From: Theobroma cacao
Lineage: Eukaryota; Streptophyta; Magnoliopsida; Malvales; Malvaceae
Direction of reading: 5' to 3'
DNA length: 64,000 nt
NCBI RefSeq assembly: GCF_000208745.1
Contig: NC_030859.1
Coordinates: forward strand, 3,426,108-3,490,107
This document shows positions 50,402 through 62,123 of this stretch, in pieces (position 1 is the first letter of the stretch; every line of letters starts with the position of its first letter). The notes beneath the pieces are model-generated. The model did not search any database. It saw only the letters and a list, made by a program, of their open reading frames with translations, and was not told the DNA's origin. Both the position numbers and the translations under genes were made by a program.

Positions 50402-52745
50402 AATCAAACAAGACCTCGAACCGCAACTGCTCTTCATTATGCTCTTTAGAAAAACTAGGTGAGCAAAAAAGAAGCTGAAAACAATTGGAATATTCTGTAG
50501 AGTTTGCACCTGTTACAAGTGTGTAATAGAATATCAAGCAATTCTTGTTACAATACTCAAGGGGCCTGCTGTCATAACATTTTTATGTTAGCATAATCCT
50601 CTGCAGGACCTGGTGCAATTACAAATCACTTGGTTCTTACCATCTAACATTACAGACTATCAACATGGCCTCACAGGGTTAGCCTAGTTGGACCCTAATT
50701 CGTATCCAGATTCATCAGGGACTTGGGACTAGTAGCAGTTTAAGCATCCATGGTTCCAAAATAACAGCGTTCTGCACAGTGACAGACATGTGGAAGAAAA
50801 TGATTGCTATAATGAAGCAAGCAAAGAACATTTGAGAAAAACCAAGAGGTTGCAGGCCCCCCCAACCCCGCCCCCTTTTAAGAGGAAAACAAAATCTACA
50901 ATTGACAGAAACTGCTTAAATATAAGTAAATCATCCTCGTGGCAGGAAATTTCCTCTCCAAGATTTGGTTTGTTTTTTCAACCGGTGCAATGGTCAACTT
51001 CAACCAGCTCAAGCTGCAACAGGGCATGTAGCATTGATGGTTGAGGTTGCAATGTCCAAGCTTCAATTGCCCCAATTTACTCAAAACAAAAAGAAGTTGT
51101 TGAGATGCTGCAAGTTGCAAAAATGATATCTGGTCCCCCCACATACCTTTGCTCCAAGCCCTATCATATTAATGACTCTACATTAACTTCAACCTACCCC
51201 CAAGTTGCACCCCACCACAGCTCCAAAATCTCATCATACACTCCACATTCATTTCATGTATCTAGTTGGTACGTTATTACATTGCTCATTACTTTTTTCT
51301 TTTTTTTGGACCTTCATGTCATTAACATTTATTAAATCATGTGTAAATTGTGTGGAGAATGTACACAAAGTATTGAGGATGACACTGAGGGGGAGCAGAA
51401 GGTGTTGTCAAATTATAGTGGTGTTGGTTTCTGATAGGCTTTGTCTTGTACTGAAATTGTTTCTGAGATCGGGGGTAGCTGGCAAATTGATAAGTGGCAA
51501 TGACCTTCAAGGAGACCATCACCATGAATTTCCCCTCAAGGAATTATTAGCTGTCTGTCTGTCTATTGGTTTATTCTATATTTTCTATTACAGGGTTCAG
51601 ATCTTAGATATAAAAATGACAAAAAAAAAACCCAAAAATGGGTATTTTATTTCTTGCCAAAATTTGATTCTAACAACAAAAAATAATCAAAGTATGTGAA
51701 CCAAATTCAACTCAGCTAAAAATGTTAAGAGGGAAACCCAAACAAATGGGTTTGATTTGAATCCATTAAAATTTTTTATTTGAGTAATTCTTCCTATTTC
51801 AGTAATTTTTTTATATTTATTATAGTAAAAAAATCAATCAAGTTTAAGTAAAATTTAATTTATTGTAAATTTTAATTCTGAATCGATCAAGTTCGAGTTC
51901 GAGTTGTTATTTAATTTAGATATTGACATATCAAAGAAATAAAAAACAGATATTAGATCGAGATCGGATAAGGTGGATGAGTTCGATATTTTGCCACCTC
52001 TTAAAAAAACCATTTTATATTGAATTCGAAAATAAAATCTAATATTTGAGGATTATTTATAATTATTTTTTTAAAGTAAAAGCCCACTAAGCTGATTGGA
52101 CCTGAGTCCTATATTTCTTGCTAGCCTTTACTTGGCCCAAGATTGATTTTGGGCTCCCTCACGGGCTCACCGCCTTCGACTAAATATAATTTTTTTCCTG
52201 AAAATATTATTTTCCGCTCTTAATAATTAGAAAAACATTTTTTTATATTGTAAATTGTTTAAAAAATTAGAATGCATGATTTTTCTCTCCTTCTTACAAG
52301 AAAAAACTATTTTCTTCTGGTCTTAAGAGGGATATCAATGGGTACTTTTTAATAAAATATTTTATATTATTTGACTCAATTAATTAAAATAAAAATATTA
52401 TATATAAATAAGATTCGGATTTTTGATATAAAATTTTAATATTATATATATAATTTTTTGTTTTAAATTCTTTATAATTAATATAATACTTAATGAAAAT
52501 TAGGCATCTAAAAAGTAACGGGTTGACATCTTAATTATTTTTGTAAACTTGTTATTTTTCATGATTAAACCTGCTTTCTTTTTTTCAATAAAAAAATATA
52601 TAAACAAAAGTAGAAAATGAAGAGAAAAAAACAAATAATTAGAAAATGATTTTTTTTTTAAAAAATACATTGTTCGTAAAGTAAAACATCCATAAAATGG
52701 CAAAACCAGAGGAACTGCTTGTTCGTCCTCGGACGAAAAAGAGAA
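50402..52745. other. 3' UTR of the AP2-type gene and promoter region of the RRG-like gene
   Basis: The first few hundred bases are probably 3' UTR. The rest has only short unsupported ORFs. A GCCCA-containing patch at 52080-52170 (AAGCCCAC, TTGGCCCAAG, GGGCTC) about 600 bp upstream of the next gene could be promoter sequence. Confidence 0.4.
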
Positions 52746-55700
52746 ATGTGGCGTTCCATTCGCCAACTCCCTTCCTTCTCTGTACGTACAGCCCGCACCC
52801 AAGCACTGCCTTACCCTTCCTTACTCTCTTTCTCTGCTTCTCTCCCTAAACCCCAATCCTCCTCCTCCTCCTCCTCCTTCTACTTCTTCACTCCCGCTAA
52901 AACCCTACCCGCCACCGCCACGTCATCGCCCACCACCATCATCTTATGGACCTTCAACGGCGGCAGAGGCGGCGGAAACGCAACCCGGGGTGTGCCCGCC
53001 AGGTGCCTTTCCTCGATTCCGACGCCGCAGCCGGAAACGATGGTTGATTGGAACGACGCTGTTTCCTGCTCTGAGGTCGGTGATGGCGGGGACAACGACA
53101 ATGGTAGAACGTTGGAAGAAGACACTAAACGTTCTATCCCAGTTCGAGCTTATTTTTTCTCCACCAGGTTTTTATTGGTTCATTTTATTTTTTTTGCAAT
53201 TTTTAAAATAATTATTGGATTTTCTTAATGGAAAATAATTAGAATCAATTTGTTCTCAAACGCTGTTGTTCTTTTATTAGTGTCGTTGTTTATCGGAGTA
53301 AATATTTGAACTTTTAAACTCGAATGCTTAAACCCTAAACCCTGAATTTGTTCACTTATTTATCTACTTAAAATTTATTAATTAAATAATTAACTTCTGT
53401 TTTGGGTGTAGTGTGGATTTGAGACGATTGGTGGAGCAGAACAAGCAGAATTTTATACCACCTACGTCGCGAATGACTAATTATGTAGTTCTTAAGTTTG
53501 GCAATCTTGCTAGTTCCCCTGTAAGTTAATTCTAACCTTATTGGAGAATTTGGTTTTGTTTATAATCTGATGTTAAGAAAGATCTATTTTATATTTGCTA
53601 ACTAGTTATGTTGTATGAATGCTGTCTACTCAGTGATGGCATTTTGTTTCTTATGTCATATTTAATCATTTAATTTCATGCAGCATAACTGTCATAATTT
53701 GATTCATGAAATGAATATAGAAATGTTTTCTTTCTTGTAGGGCTGACATATTTGGTGTTTTAGTGACTGAAAACTGAAAAGTTTGCAGTTGTTGGCAGTC
53801 TAAACCGAAAGTTTGTTAACGCCATATCTCTGAACTATTAAAATTGCCAAAAATGAAGATCATGAAACTTCCATGTCTCTCCCAGTGTGCAAAACTTATT
53901 AATGCATGAATTAATTTAAGTAATACAAAAGAGGCCGTGCTTGCCACTTTGCCAGAATCCTGATTTATTTTTAAGCTGTACCGTGTTTAAACTGTATCCA
54001 GCAGGTTTGCTCTCTCCCTCTCTCTGGCATCAGGTTCAATGGATATAAATGTCTCTAAGCCTTTTGTGTTTTATTTAAAGCTTAAATTACTAATTGTCAA
54101 ATGGAGGAACGAATACAAGAATATATGGTTTGCGTCATATAAACAGTTGTCTGTCAGGATGATTCTGGATTAATTCAGAACAGATTTAAATTGGGAATGA
54201 AAAATTTCTGTACAAATGTGAGATGCGTCCATCATTGGTATGAAGCATTGCCACACTTTTTGTCTTTGTTAAGTTTTTTAGAAACAAACCAATAGTTTTT
54301 TATTCAAACCATGCACATCTTCTCCTTTCTTAGATTTTTTTGAATTCTCTAAAGATGAAAATCAAGTAAAATATATTGTTGATGGATATGTTCCTTGTTT
54401 CAGGGTCCTAGTGCTTTCATAAGTGGAAGTGACAGCTGTTTCATGGTCGTATTCCAGTATGGGTCCATTGTGTTATTTAATGTTCGTGAACATGAAGTGG
54501 ATGAGTATCTGAAAATTGTTGAAAAGCATGCATCGGGATTGCTTCCAGAAATGAGAAAGGATGGTGAGTTCTTATGTCCTTAGTGAATTTATCTTTTAAA
54601 TCACTATTTTATGCTCCTTCTCTAGACTGGTCATGAGTAGAGATCTAACATTTAGAGACTGTAAGGTTGGGAGCTAACATGATTTTATTAATACAAAAAT
54701 AAATAATGTGCTCATGCAGGTAAATTCTGTAATAGTGTACAAATTCCCTTCATCATCCATCTTGTCAAGATCATCGGTGCAATCTTGTCAAGAGAAGAGT
54801 ATTTAATAATGCTCAAAACAAAAAAATTTAACACCTTGAAGATAGACTTTATGGACCAAATATCATTTTATCCTTTCTTTCTCCTGTCTTGTAAAAAGGT
54901 TCTGTTTACCTCTTTCTTTTGCTAGCCTTTTTTGTAACTTGTTATGTTGTTGTGAACAAGGAAGAAGGTTCTTCCTAAGAAGGATTGCCTTAAAGCAATG
55001 GAAAACCATGGCTTAATTATCTTTTGTCATTGTCGTTTCTCTCTCTCTCTCTTTTTCGGTTCATAGCATTTCTTGCCAATTGTTTTCTCTCCTTCTTATG
55101 AATGTGCACGCTTGCTTTCATTAACTTACATTATGGTTTCTCATATCCTGTGTATATTGACACACACTACATATACAGGCATGTGAAATAGGGTTTGGTG
55201 GGAAGTGAGGGGATTGAGATAGCTTGGGTATCAACTTGATATTTTCCTCTCATTTCAATGGGTTTCTTCTACGTATTGGTTTTCTTTCATTTTTGACTAG
55301 ACCTTTTTTTTTAAAACATATTCTGCTTGATCATTCTTCTGCACTATGCCCTGTTATTAAAGATTAGATCTGTTGCTTTCCTAAGGAACAGGGAACCACG
55401 CAAGGTACTGCATCATAGGAGTTTTTGTTCTATTTGGAGTTGATATGTTATGATTTTGCAGAGTATGAGGTAAGAGAGAAGCCAAGTTTAAACACATGGA
55501 TGCAAGGTGGATTAGATTACATTATGTTGCAGTTCTTGAATATTGATGGAATCCGTACCATTGGAAGTGTTCTTGGTCAAAGTATTGCTCTTGACTACTA
55601 TGTGCGCCAGGTGTGTAGCATTTGATCTCCAATGTCTATTTTCTGAACATTTAAGTTGATAATGATTCTCAAAACTTTTTCTTTATATCTTAGGTTGATG

Positions 55701-56454
55701 GAATGGTTGGGGAATTTACGGACATTAACCGTGGGATGGAAAAGACGGGAACATTTACTATGGACAGCAAAAAACTTTTTCAGATAGTGGGAAAGGCAAA
55801 TTCTAATCTTGCTGATGTGATTCTTAAGCTTGGACTTTTTGAGAGGTAACTTCTTACAGCCCATTCTGAAGGTAATTGGCACACGGTATATGTCACGACC
55901 TTGGAATTTTGTGTGACTATTATTTCCAACTTGTGATAATCTATTAATTTCACTGTATCTTTTTTTTATTGGTTTCATAATGGGATAGAAACACCAATAG
56001 GCATGTCTTCTTTGTAGTGTATGCAGTTTAGCTCATGCAATTTTTCTTGGTTTTCACAGATCGGATATTGCCTGGAAAGATGCCAAATATGCTCAAATAT
56101 GGGAATTTTTACGAGACGAATTTGAATTAACGCAAAGATTCGCAAGTCTTGATTTCAAGTTAAAGTTTGTGGAGGTATGGTGTTTGCTCTCTTAGAAATT
56201 TGCATTTATAAAATGGGCAATGCAGGACACAGACTTGCATATGAACAACTCAGACATGTTAGAACTGTAGAAACATTGGAAATTACTTCTCTGCAAACAT
56301 GTGACATCCTTTTCTGCCTTTGCAGCACAACATTCGCTTTCTTCAAGAAATTCTTCAAAATAGGAAATCAGATTTTCTGGAGTGGCTCATCATCGTGTTG
56401 ATAAGTACCGAAATTGTTATATCTCTTTATGACCTTATTAAGAGGTCGCTATGA
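52746..56454 (+). CDS. RRG: RETARDED ROOT GROWTH-like mitochondrial protein (DUF155)
   Basis: Seven exons: 52746-53167, 53412-53520, 54404-54563, 55462-55610, 55694-55845, 56060-56174 and 56326-56454, giving 411 residues. The first ~120 residues are Ser/Pro/Arg-rich and poor in acidic residues, as in mitochondrial targeting sequences, with a serine run at about residues 40-46. The DUF155 domain starts near IPVRAYFFST and includes FMVVFQYGSIVLFNV, IGSVLGQSIALDYYV and VGKANSNLADVILKLGLFER. A C-terminal hydrophobic segment, WLIIVLISTEIVISLYDL, is a likely membrane anchor, as in yeast RMD1-type relatives. Arabidopsis RRG is mitochondrial and needed for cell division in the root meristem. The ATG at 52746 (MWRSIRQLPSF) is chosen because it begins the presequence. 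All exon phases close. Confidence 0.93.
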
Positions 56455-56712
56455 CCCTTGTACAGAGGTTAGCAAATTTTCACATCGACACTAGTTACGA
56501 TGCATAAGGTCATGGTCAAACAGTTTTTGATCAAAGGTTGCTGTTGCTGTACATTTATTTTCTTGTTAGCTTTGCTGTTACGAATAGATTAGCTACATTG
56601 GTACACTTAGTTTTGTTGTAAATGATATGGGTTCATACAAATTGAAAAAGTTTGCTGTCAAGATGAATGTTAGAACTTAAATATCAGCATCAAGATTCAA
56701 GGAAAAATATAC

Positions 56713-57663
56713 CTAGTGAAGAAGTCTGTTACTTCATCCTCTACAATAGGGTACCCTTTGGAGCATGTTAAGAAAATCGTTATATCATTTGTTGGCACTT
56801 CTTTGTTCTTATTATTATTCTCTTCCAAGCTATCAATGCACAAAATGTGGATGAGGTTTAACAATTCTTCCATTTAGGATCAAAGCCATGGAAAACACCT
56901 AATCGTTGGCATTTGAATCAGGTCTAAAATTTTACTGATTTCGCATGCTCTGATCACCATAGTCATTAACCCTAGCATTATAAAACCTTAAAACAAGGAA
57001 TACTCTCCTAATCAATGGACCATAAAACCTTAATGGCTCCAAATTTTGTTCAACTCCATCTTCAGCTGTCAATGAATTAATCGCTAATGCTTGTTGCATT
57101 TTATCATCAAAGGTTCTAACACAAACATCCTGAAAAAGTTCATGAATAACATGGAGATGAATATCATGAAAGAAACGAAGTGAAACCTCATTTTTTGTTA
57201 GTTTCATTCGAAGCAAAAGAATGAGTTAGTTGGCATCTCTAAAATGACTGAAAGAGAGCTCGTCATTCTTTATACAATTCAGGCACCAGACAGCCTCAAC
57301 AGCCAATGCATTGGTAAGGGTATCAAGTCAGGGTTGGATGTTGAATACCAAGTTTTCCAGCGGGGCTGCTGCCGTGTTCGAGCCAAAGATGTAGAGCGAT
57401 GACATGCATGGACTTGCCTGGATCATGTCCGAGATTCTATACAAGCTTAGCAAAGATGGTTCGGTTGTGGTGTGGAACCAGCTTGATTTCTTGGGAAATC
57501 GTTGGATTTCCGAAAGAAGAAGAACAAGTAGAAGCCGACGCTGTGTTTGGAAGGAAATAGAGTACTTTGGATTGTTATCAAAAGTTGGTTTTATGGGTTC
57601 TATAGAAGAGATCGCTACGGAAGAAGGTTCGATGATGAGAGGTGAACTTTGAAGAGACGTCAT
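56713..57663 (-). pseudogene. Decayed copy A of an RRM-type plant gene of unknown function
   Basis: On the minus strand an ATG at 57663 opens a frame that runs to 56932 with two internal stops: TGA at 57330-57328 and TAA at 57219-57217. Between and after the stops it reads coherently (AVEAVWCLNCIKNDE, LTKNEVSLRFFHD, AINSLTAEDGVEQN). After a further frame change it ends in TIFLTCSKGYPIVEDEV-TDFFTR followed by a GTATAT donor at 56712-56711. That ending resembles the first part of an RRM in an uncharacterised plant RNA-binding family I recall. The second RRM exon is not found, since the RRG-like gene lies immediately beyond. A second copy lies at 58759-59705. Frame comparison among copies suggests further shifts in the N-terminal part. 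Non-functional as read. Confidence 0.6.
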
Positions 57664-57985
57664 TTTGATACTTGCAGAAAAAGTAAGATTTGAAAGGGCT
57701 TCAAAACATTAACGAAGAAACTCTTTCAAATCTTTCATTTCCTGCAGCATCAAAATGGCGTCTTCTTGGAAGTTCATGACTCATTATCGAACCTTCTTCA
57801 ATGACAATCCCTTCTAGAAATTACCCGAATCCAACTTTTGATATCAACCCAAATTTCTACAATGCCTTCCAAACTCAATGGCGGCATCTACTTCTTTTCT
57901 TTGGGGAATCCAACGATTTCTCAAGAAGAAATCAAGCTGTTCCATATCACAATCGAGCCATCTTTGCCAGACTTGTTAAGAAAGG
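57420..57985. repeat. Head-to-head inverted repeat (arms about 270 bp, spacer about 20 bp)
   Basis: The 5' end of copy A read on the minus strand (57699 down to about 57420) matches 57720 to about 57985 on the plus strand. Both arms contain CTTTCAAATCTT, CTGCA-G-ATCAAAATG, ATCGAACCTTCTTC, CCAACTTTTGATA and CGATTTC. The spacer is at about 57700-57719. Similarity covers leader and coding sequence of the gene family and stops near the NPF-derived segment. Confidence 0.7.
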
Positions 57986-58230
57986 TACTTCCCAGTAATG
58001 ATACCGCTCTAATTGCAATCAGATATTATCAAAGTGCCGCCATCACGGATTTGGTTCGTAAGATAATAGGATGGTTGCCGAATAACATTAATCATGGAAA
58101 ATTGGATAATATGTTTTGGATGTTGGCAGTAACTGGAGTAGTGAACTTGGGATATTATTTGGTTTGTGCAAAATTGTTCAAGTACCAAAATCTAGAGAAA
58201 TCTAATCACCCTCATGGTCACATTCACTAG
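57755..58230 (+). pseudogene. Chimeric remnant: copy C of the RRM-type gene joined to an NPF transporter 3' end
   Basis: 57755 to about 57985 is an inverted copy of the 5' part of copy A (ATG at 57755). From about 57990 the plus strand encodes the C-terminus of an NRT1/PTR family transporter: ALIAIRYYQSAAITDLVRKI, GWLPNNINHGKLDNMFWML and NLGYYLVCAKLFKYQN, ending at TAG 58228-58230. An open frame of 130 residues from 57838 reads across the junction, in a different frame from the gene-C reading. The upstream NPF exons are absent here, so this is an orphan 3' end. It suggests an earlier tandem NPF gene beside the intact one at 62.1 kb. Confidence 0.65.
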
Positions 58231-58758
58231 AAAGGAAAATTTTTTCGCTAGGATAATTGTGCTTTGTTTGAATTTTGTACAATAAATTTCCATATTTGTT
58301 GCAAACTTGGATGTAATTTCCAAGTTTACTGTATGAATTGGATTGCATGTATGAATAAAATCCATTAATTCCAATATTTCATAACCACTTTACATTTTTT
58401 CCATTCTTGTTTATAGTAAGTCATTAATTTAAATGATCAATTTTACTTTTATTTTGATTCCTTTATTGCCTAACCCTTTCCGATTAACTCATGAGAAGTA
58501 AAATAAGAAATTATTAATCTTATCAATGAAAAAAAAACACAAAACAATCATAAGATTTATAACAAAAATAAATCACAGACTACAATAAATTTCAAATTCA
58601 TATTAATTATTTAATGTTTTACATATATGTTTTTACATGCAAGCGAAATTTTTTTGTGAAAAGTATGAGATATTATTGCATATGGGGTAAACACCACACA
58701 CCTTCAGAAGAATATTAGAACATAAATATCAATATTAAAATTCAAGGAAAAGTAATGC
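58231..58758. other. AT-rich spacer with no gene
   Basis: Probable old 3' UTR of the NPF remnant (AATAAA-like words at 58281-58286 and about 58355), then AT-rich sequence. No ORF is supported. Confidence 0.4.
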
Positions 58759-59705
58759 CTAGTGAAAAGGTCTGTTACTTTGTAGAGAATGTTAAGAAGA
58801 TCGTGCTATCATCTTTTGGCACTTCATTACTCTTATTATTATTATTCTCTTCCAAGCTATTAATGTACACAGTGTGTAACAATTCCTCCATTTCATCGTT
58901 AAGAGACTTTCTTTTAGACCTAAGACCAAAAGGATCAAATCCATGGAAAAAACCTGAATTACCGGCATTCGAATCAAGCCTAAAATTTTGCTGATTTCGC
59001 ATGCTTGGATCATCAAAGTCATTAAACCCAAGATTATGGTAGTTGTAAAGATGGATTACTCGCCTAATAATCAATGGACCATAAAACCTTAATGCCTTTT
59101 CAAATTTTGTTCAACTCCATCTTCAGCAGCCATTGAATTAATACCCAATGCTTGTTGCATGATATCATTAAAGGTTCTAACACAAACACCTTGAACCACG
59201 AATAATATGGAGAAGATTATCATGAAAAAAACGAGGAGAAGCCCCATTTCTTTATCGGTTTTCGAATCTAAGGAATTAGATAGTTGGCGTCTTGGAAATG
59301 AGAGAAAGGGAACTCATAACCCTTTATATAATTCAAGCACTAGACAGCCTCATCAGCCGATGCATTGATTAGCGTATTAGGCCAGGGTTGGATGTCGAAA
59401 ACCAAGTTTCCAGCAGCCATGTTCCAGCCAAAGGAGTAAAGCCATGATGTCATGACCTGCATGGACTCGCCTGGATCATGTCCGAGGTTCAGAACAAGCC
59501 TGGCGAAGATGGTTTGGTTGTGAACAATTTAATTTCTTTGTGGAAAATCGTTGGATTCCCCAAAGAATAAGAAGAAGCTGCCATTGCGTTTGGAAGGGGA
59601 TGGGGAAATTTGGGTTGTCATCGAAAGTTGGTTTTAGGGTTCTTTAGAAAGGAATGTCATTGAAAAAGGTTCGATGATGAGTGGTGAACTTTGAAAGTTA
59701 ATTTA
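58759..59705 (-). pseudogene. Decayed copy B of the RRM-type plant gene
   Basis: The minus strand matches copy A along its length. Recognisable parts are ARLVLNLGHDPGESMQ, GNLVFDIQPWPNTLINA, SADEAV, FNDIMQQALGINS, AAEDGVEQN, FHGFDPFGLRSKRKSLNDEM and DDSTIFLTFSTK. The frame is broken by several stops and shifts. At VEQN-L copy B has two extra bases relative to copy A, and the start ATG is missing. At the exon end copy B has AG|GCATTA where copy A has AG|GTATAT. Direct duplication with copy A includes the start of the intron. Non-functional. Confidence 0.6.
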
Positions 59706-60030
59706 ATGATAATAAGTTTTTTAATTCTAAAAGTTTTGACTCTCTTTCCAGATTAGAATTTTAAATTTTCGAATTAAAAAGTTTAAACTAGCACCTATTA
59801 TAGTGTTCTTTTAGATTGAAATTAAACATCAATCATGTTTCATCTCAATCTCTTAGTGTTGAATTACTTAAGTTATCAAATTTACCCCTTTTTTTTTTTC
59901 TTAATTTCATTTGCACGTTTGAAAGGGTGATTGGAATGGCAACGAAGTTTAAGGCAGATAACACTTTTTAAAAAAGAAAATGGCAAAAATTATCTTACTT
60001 TGTGTATGGATCATCTATTAATAAACACCC

Positions 60031-60756
60031 AATGTTATGCAGCTCAAATCTGGAGGACTTTCGGCCATGTTCATCAAATCCTGGTTGATCAAGTCATCCT
60101 CCAACATTTTTATCCTATTTCATAGTGGAATATTAGTCCTGATTATATCACCAGGATGTTACCTGTTTGTGAGGGTGAGGCAGAGTAATCTTGATCATCC
60201 ATTGAGGCAGGGTTCATGGCACATGAAATCGTATCACATGCTAAGTTTCACTGAAAAGGACATCATTGATGCCATCAAATCAGAGAATTTGATAGGTAAA
60301 GGATGATCCGGAAATGTCTATAAAGTTGAATTGGAAGATGGCAAAGAACTGGCTGTGAAGCATATTTGGATCTCAGATTATGGCAACCGTAGAAGCTACC
60401 AAAGCACTGCGGTTCTGCTAACAGAAAGGAACTTCTGGTCGCTGGAATATGATGCTGAGGTGGCCGCATTGAGTGCCATTAGGCATGTGAATGTGGTGAA
60501 GCTGTACTGTAGAGCAAAGAAAATTTGGTCGAGGTGGTGGACTCTAAATCTCAGAGGCTCTAAAGGAAGATGCCATCAAGGTGTTACGGGCTGCAGTTTT
60601 CTGCGCAACAAAGTTTCTGCACTTAGACCTAGCATGAGAACGATAGCTCAAATGCTGGAGGAGGCTGAACCTTGTAAACTTTCTGATATCATTGTTCTTA
60701 AAAATGGTGAAAATAGACCCAATGGGAGTTGGAAGAACAGTGGCAAGTTAATCTGA
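60031..60756 (+). pseudogene. RLK7-like LRR receptor kinase pseudogene
   Basis: The membrane/juxtamembrane and N-lobe parts of an LRR-XI receptor kinase of the RLK7/IKU2/HAESA group are readable: FVRVRQSNLDHPLRQGSW, LSFTEKDIIDAIKSENLIGKG, then NVYKVELEDGKELAVKHIW and EYDAEVAALSAIRHVNVVKL. The glycine-rich loop carries a TGA at 60304-60306 where Gly is expected. After VKLYC the catalytic core is deleted, and the C-terminal end follows in shifted frames (EDAIKVLRAAVFCATKF, then LRPSMRTIAQMLEEAEPCKL), stopping at 60756. No LRR ectodomain is present upstream. Nonsense, deletion and frameshift make it a pseudogene. Confidence 0.85.
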
Positions 60757-60889
60757 GGCTTTGAACTCATCATCCAGTAATGGTTGAAGGTTGATTTTCC
60801 ATGAAGGCATGGAATTTGAAACCCTGAGTAAGCACTAAGCATTAGGAAGACTTTTTCTTTTTTCTTAGATCATAGAAGAGAGCAAACTT

Positions 60890-61556
60890 ACTTTCAACTG
60901 TAGCCACAGGGGAGCGGGAATTCAAATTTAATGTCGATGGTTCCACTAGAGGTAAACCTAGATAGGCAGGATGTGGTGGATTGCTTTTGTGGGCCTTTAG
61001 GCATCTAGGATTCGAACGCAGAGATTATAATAATCTTACATACTTTTAGATTTATCCGATCCTTTCCTTTTATAGGAGCTAATTTAATTGTTGAATCTGA
61101 CTCTATGGTAGCTTTATCTTGGGTGAACAATATTGATCAGAGATCATGGGATAAATGATCCATTTTCAATGAGATTAATGTTCTAAAGCAGATGATTAGT
61201 ATGGTCACATTAGTGCATACTTTGAGCAGGCCAACGTCTTCACAGATCATTTAACAAAATCTGGAGTGAATAAGGCATTAATGTTTTCAACCTAGTGGTG
61301 ATATGTGTGCATTGTTTTGCTTGAGTCTTTATCTTACGATGTATAATAGTTCTTATATGTGGTGATACTATGTATGTATATGCTTCTTTTATGTATGAGC
61401 ATTGGTGAGCTAAAACGAAATCTTATACAACAGTGTATGGCACTCCAAACGACTTTGGAGGCACTGTCCTCTACCCATGGGATTCTACAGGTCTTTCATG
61501 TACTATTTTTAAATGATTATTAATAAAATTCTTGCGATTGGTTGAAAAAAAAAAAA
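60890..61556 (+). mobile_element. 5'-truncated LINE 3' end with RNase H relic and poly(A)
   Basis: Translations in shifting frames give FKFNVDGSTRGKP and AGCGGLLLWAF, then LIVESDSMVALSWVNN and SRQANVFTDHLTKSGV, the signature order of the RNase H domain at the end of plant L1-type LINEs. Several stops interrupt it. The sequence ends in an A-run at 61545-61556, as expected for target-primed reverse transcription. Only the last few hundred bases of the element are present. Confidence 0.75.
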
Positions 61557-61799
61557 CCTGTCGCTGCAGCAGATTCTATAATTAGCAATAGCAGATAAAA
61601 AGTATAATATGTAGGTGTCTTTTCTTCCTTTGTATTATAGTTGCATCAGTTTTCTAAGTTAGTGAAACATTTCAATTAGGTCAACTTTAGGTAAGATTTT
61701 GTATATATTCTTATCCTCCATTAGCCAATAAAAAATTAAATCAACTTGACAATTCAAATTGATGCGGATACATACATTAAATTAATAATTTTAAAGATA

Positions 61800-61977
61800 T
61801 TTCTAAATTATGTCTTTTTCATCATATATATATACATATATATATATACACATCAAGCATTAGAAAAATATCATATGCTTGGTCATGATAAACCCATTTC
61901 TAAGTTATGTCTTTTCCATCCATCATATATATACCAAGCTCTAGAAAAATATCATATGCTTGGTCATGATAAAGCCC
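61800..61977. repeat. Tandem duplication in the NPF promoter
   Basis: Two units, about 61800-61895 and 61896-61977, each run ATTTCTAARTTATGTCTTTT, a CATATATA tract, then CAAGC-TTAGAAAAATATC and ATGCTTGGTCATGATAAA. The first has an extended (TA)n tract. They end about 145 bp upstream of the NPF start codon. Confidence 0.75.
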
Positions 61978-62123
61978 TATGTATGGTCAACATTGGATTA
62001 TTATGTCATCCATAAATACCTATTAGAGCTAGCTAGTGGAAGTATTAGAGACACTGAGAGATATTCTTGCTTATATGCTCAGCCAAAATTCCATAACTTC
62101 TTCGTTTCCTCAAAGAGAGAAAT

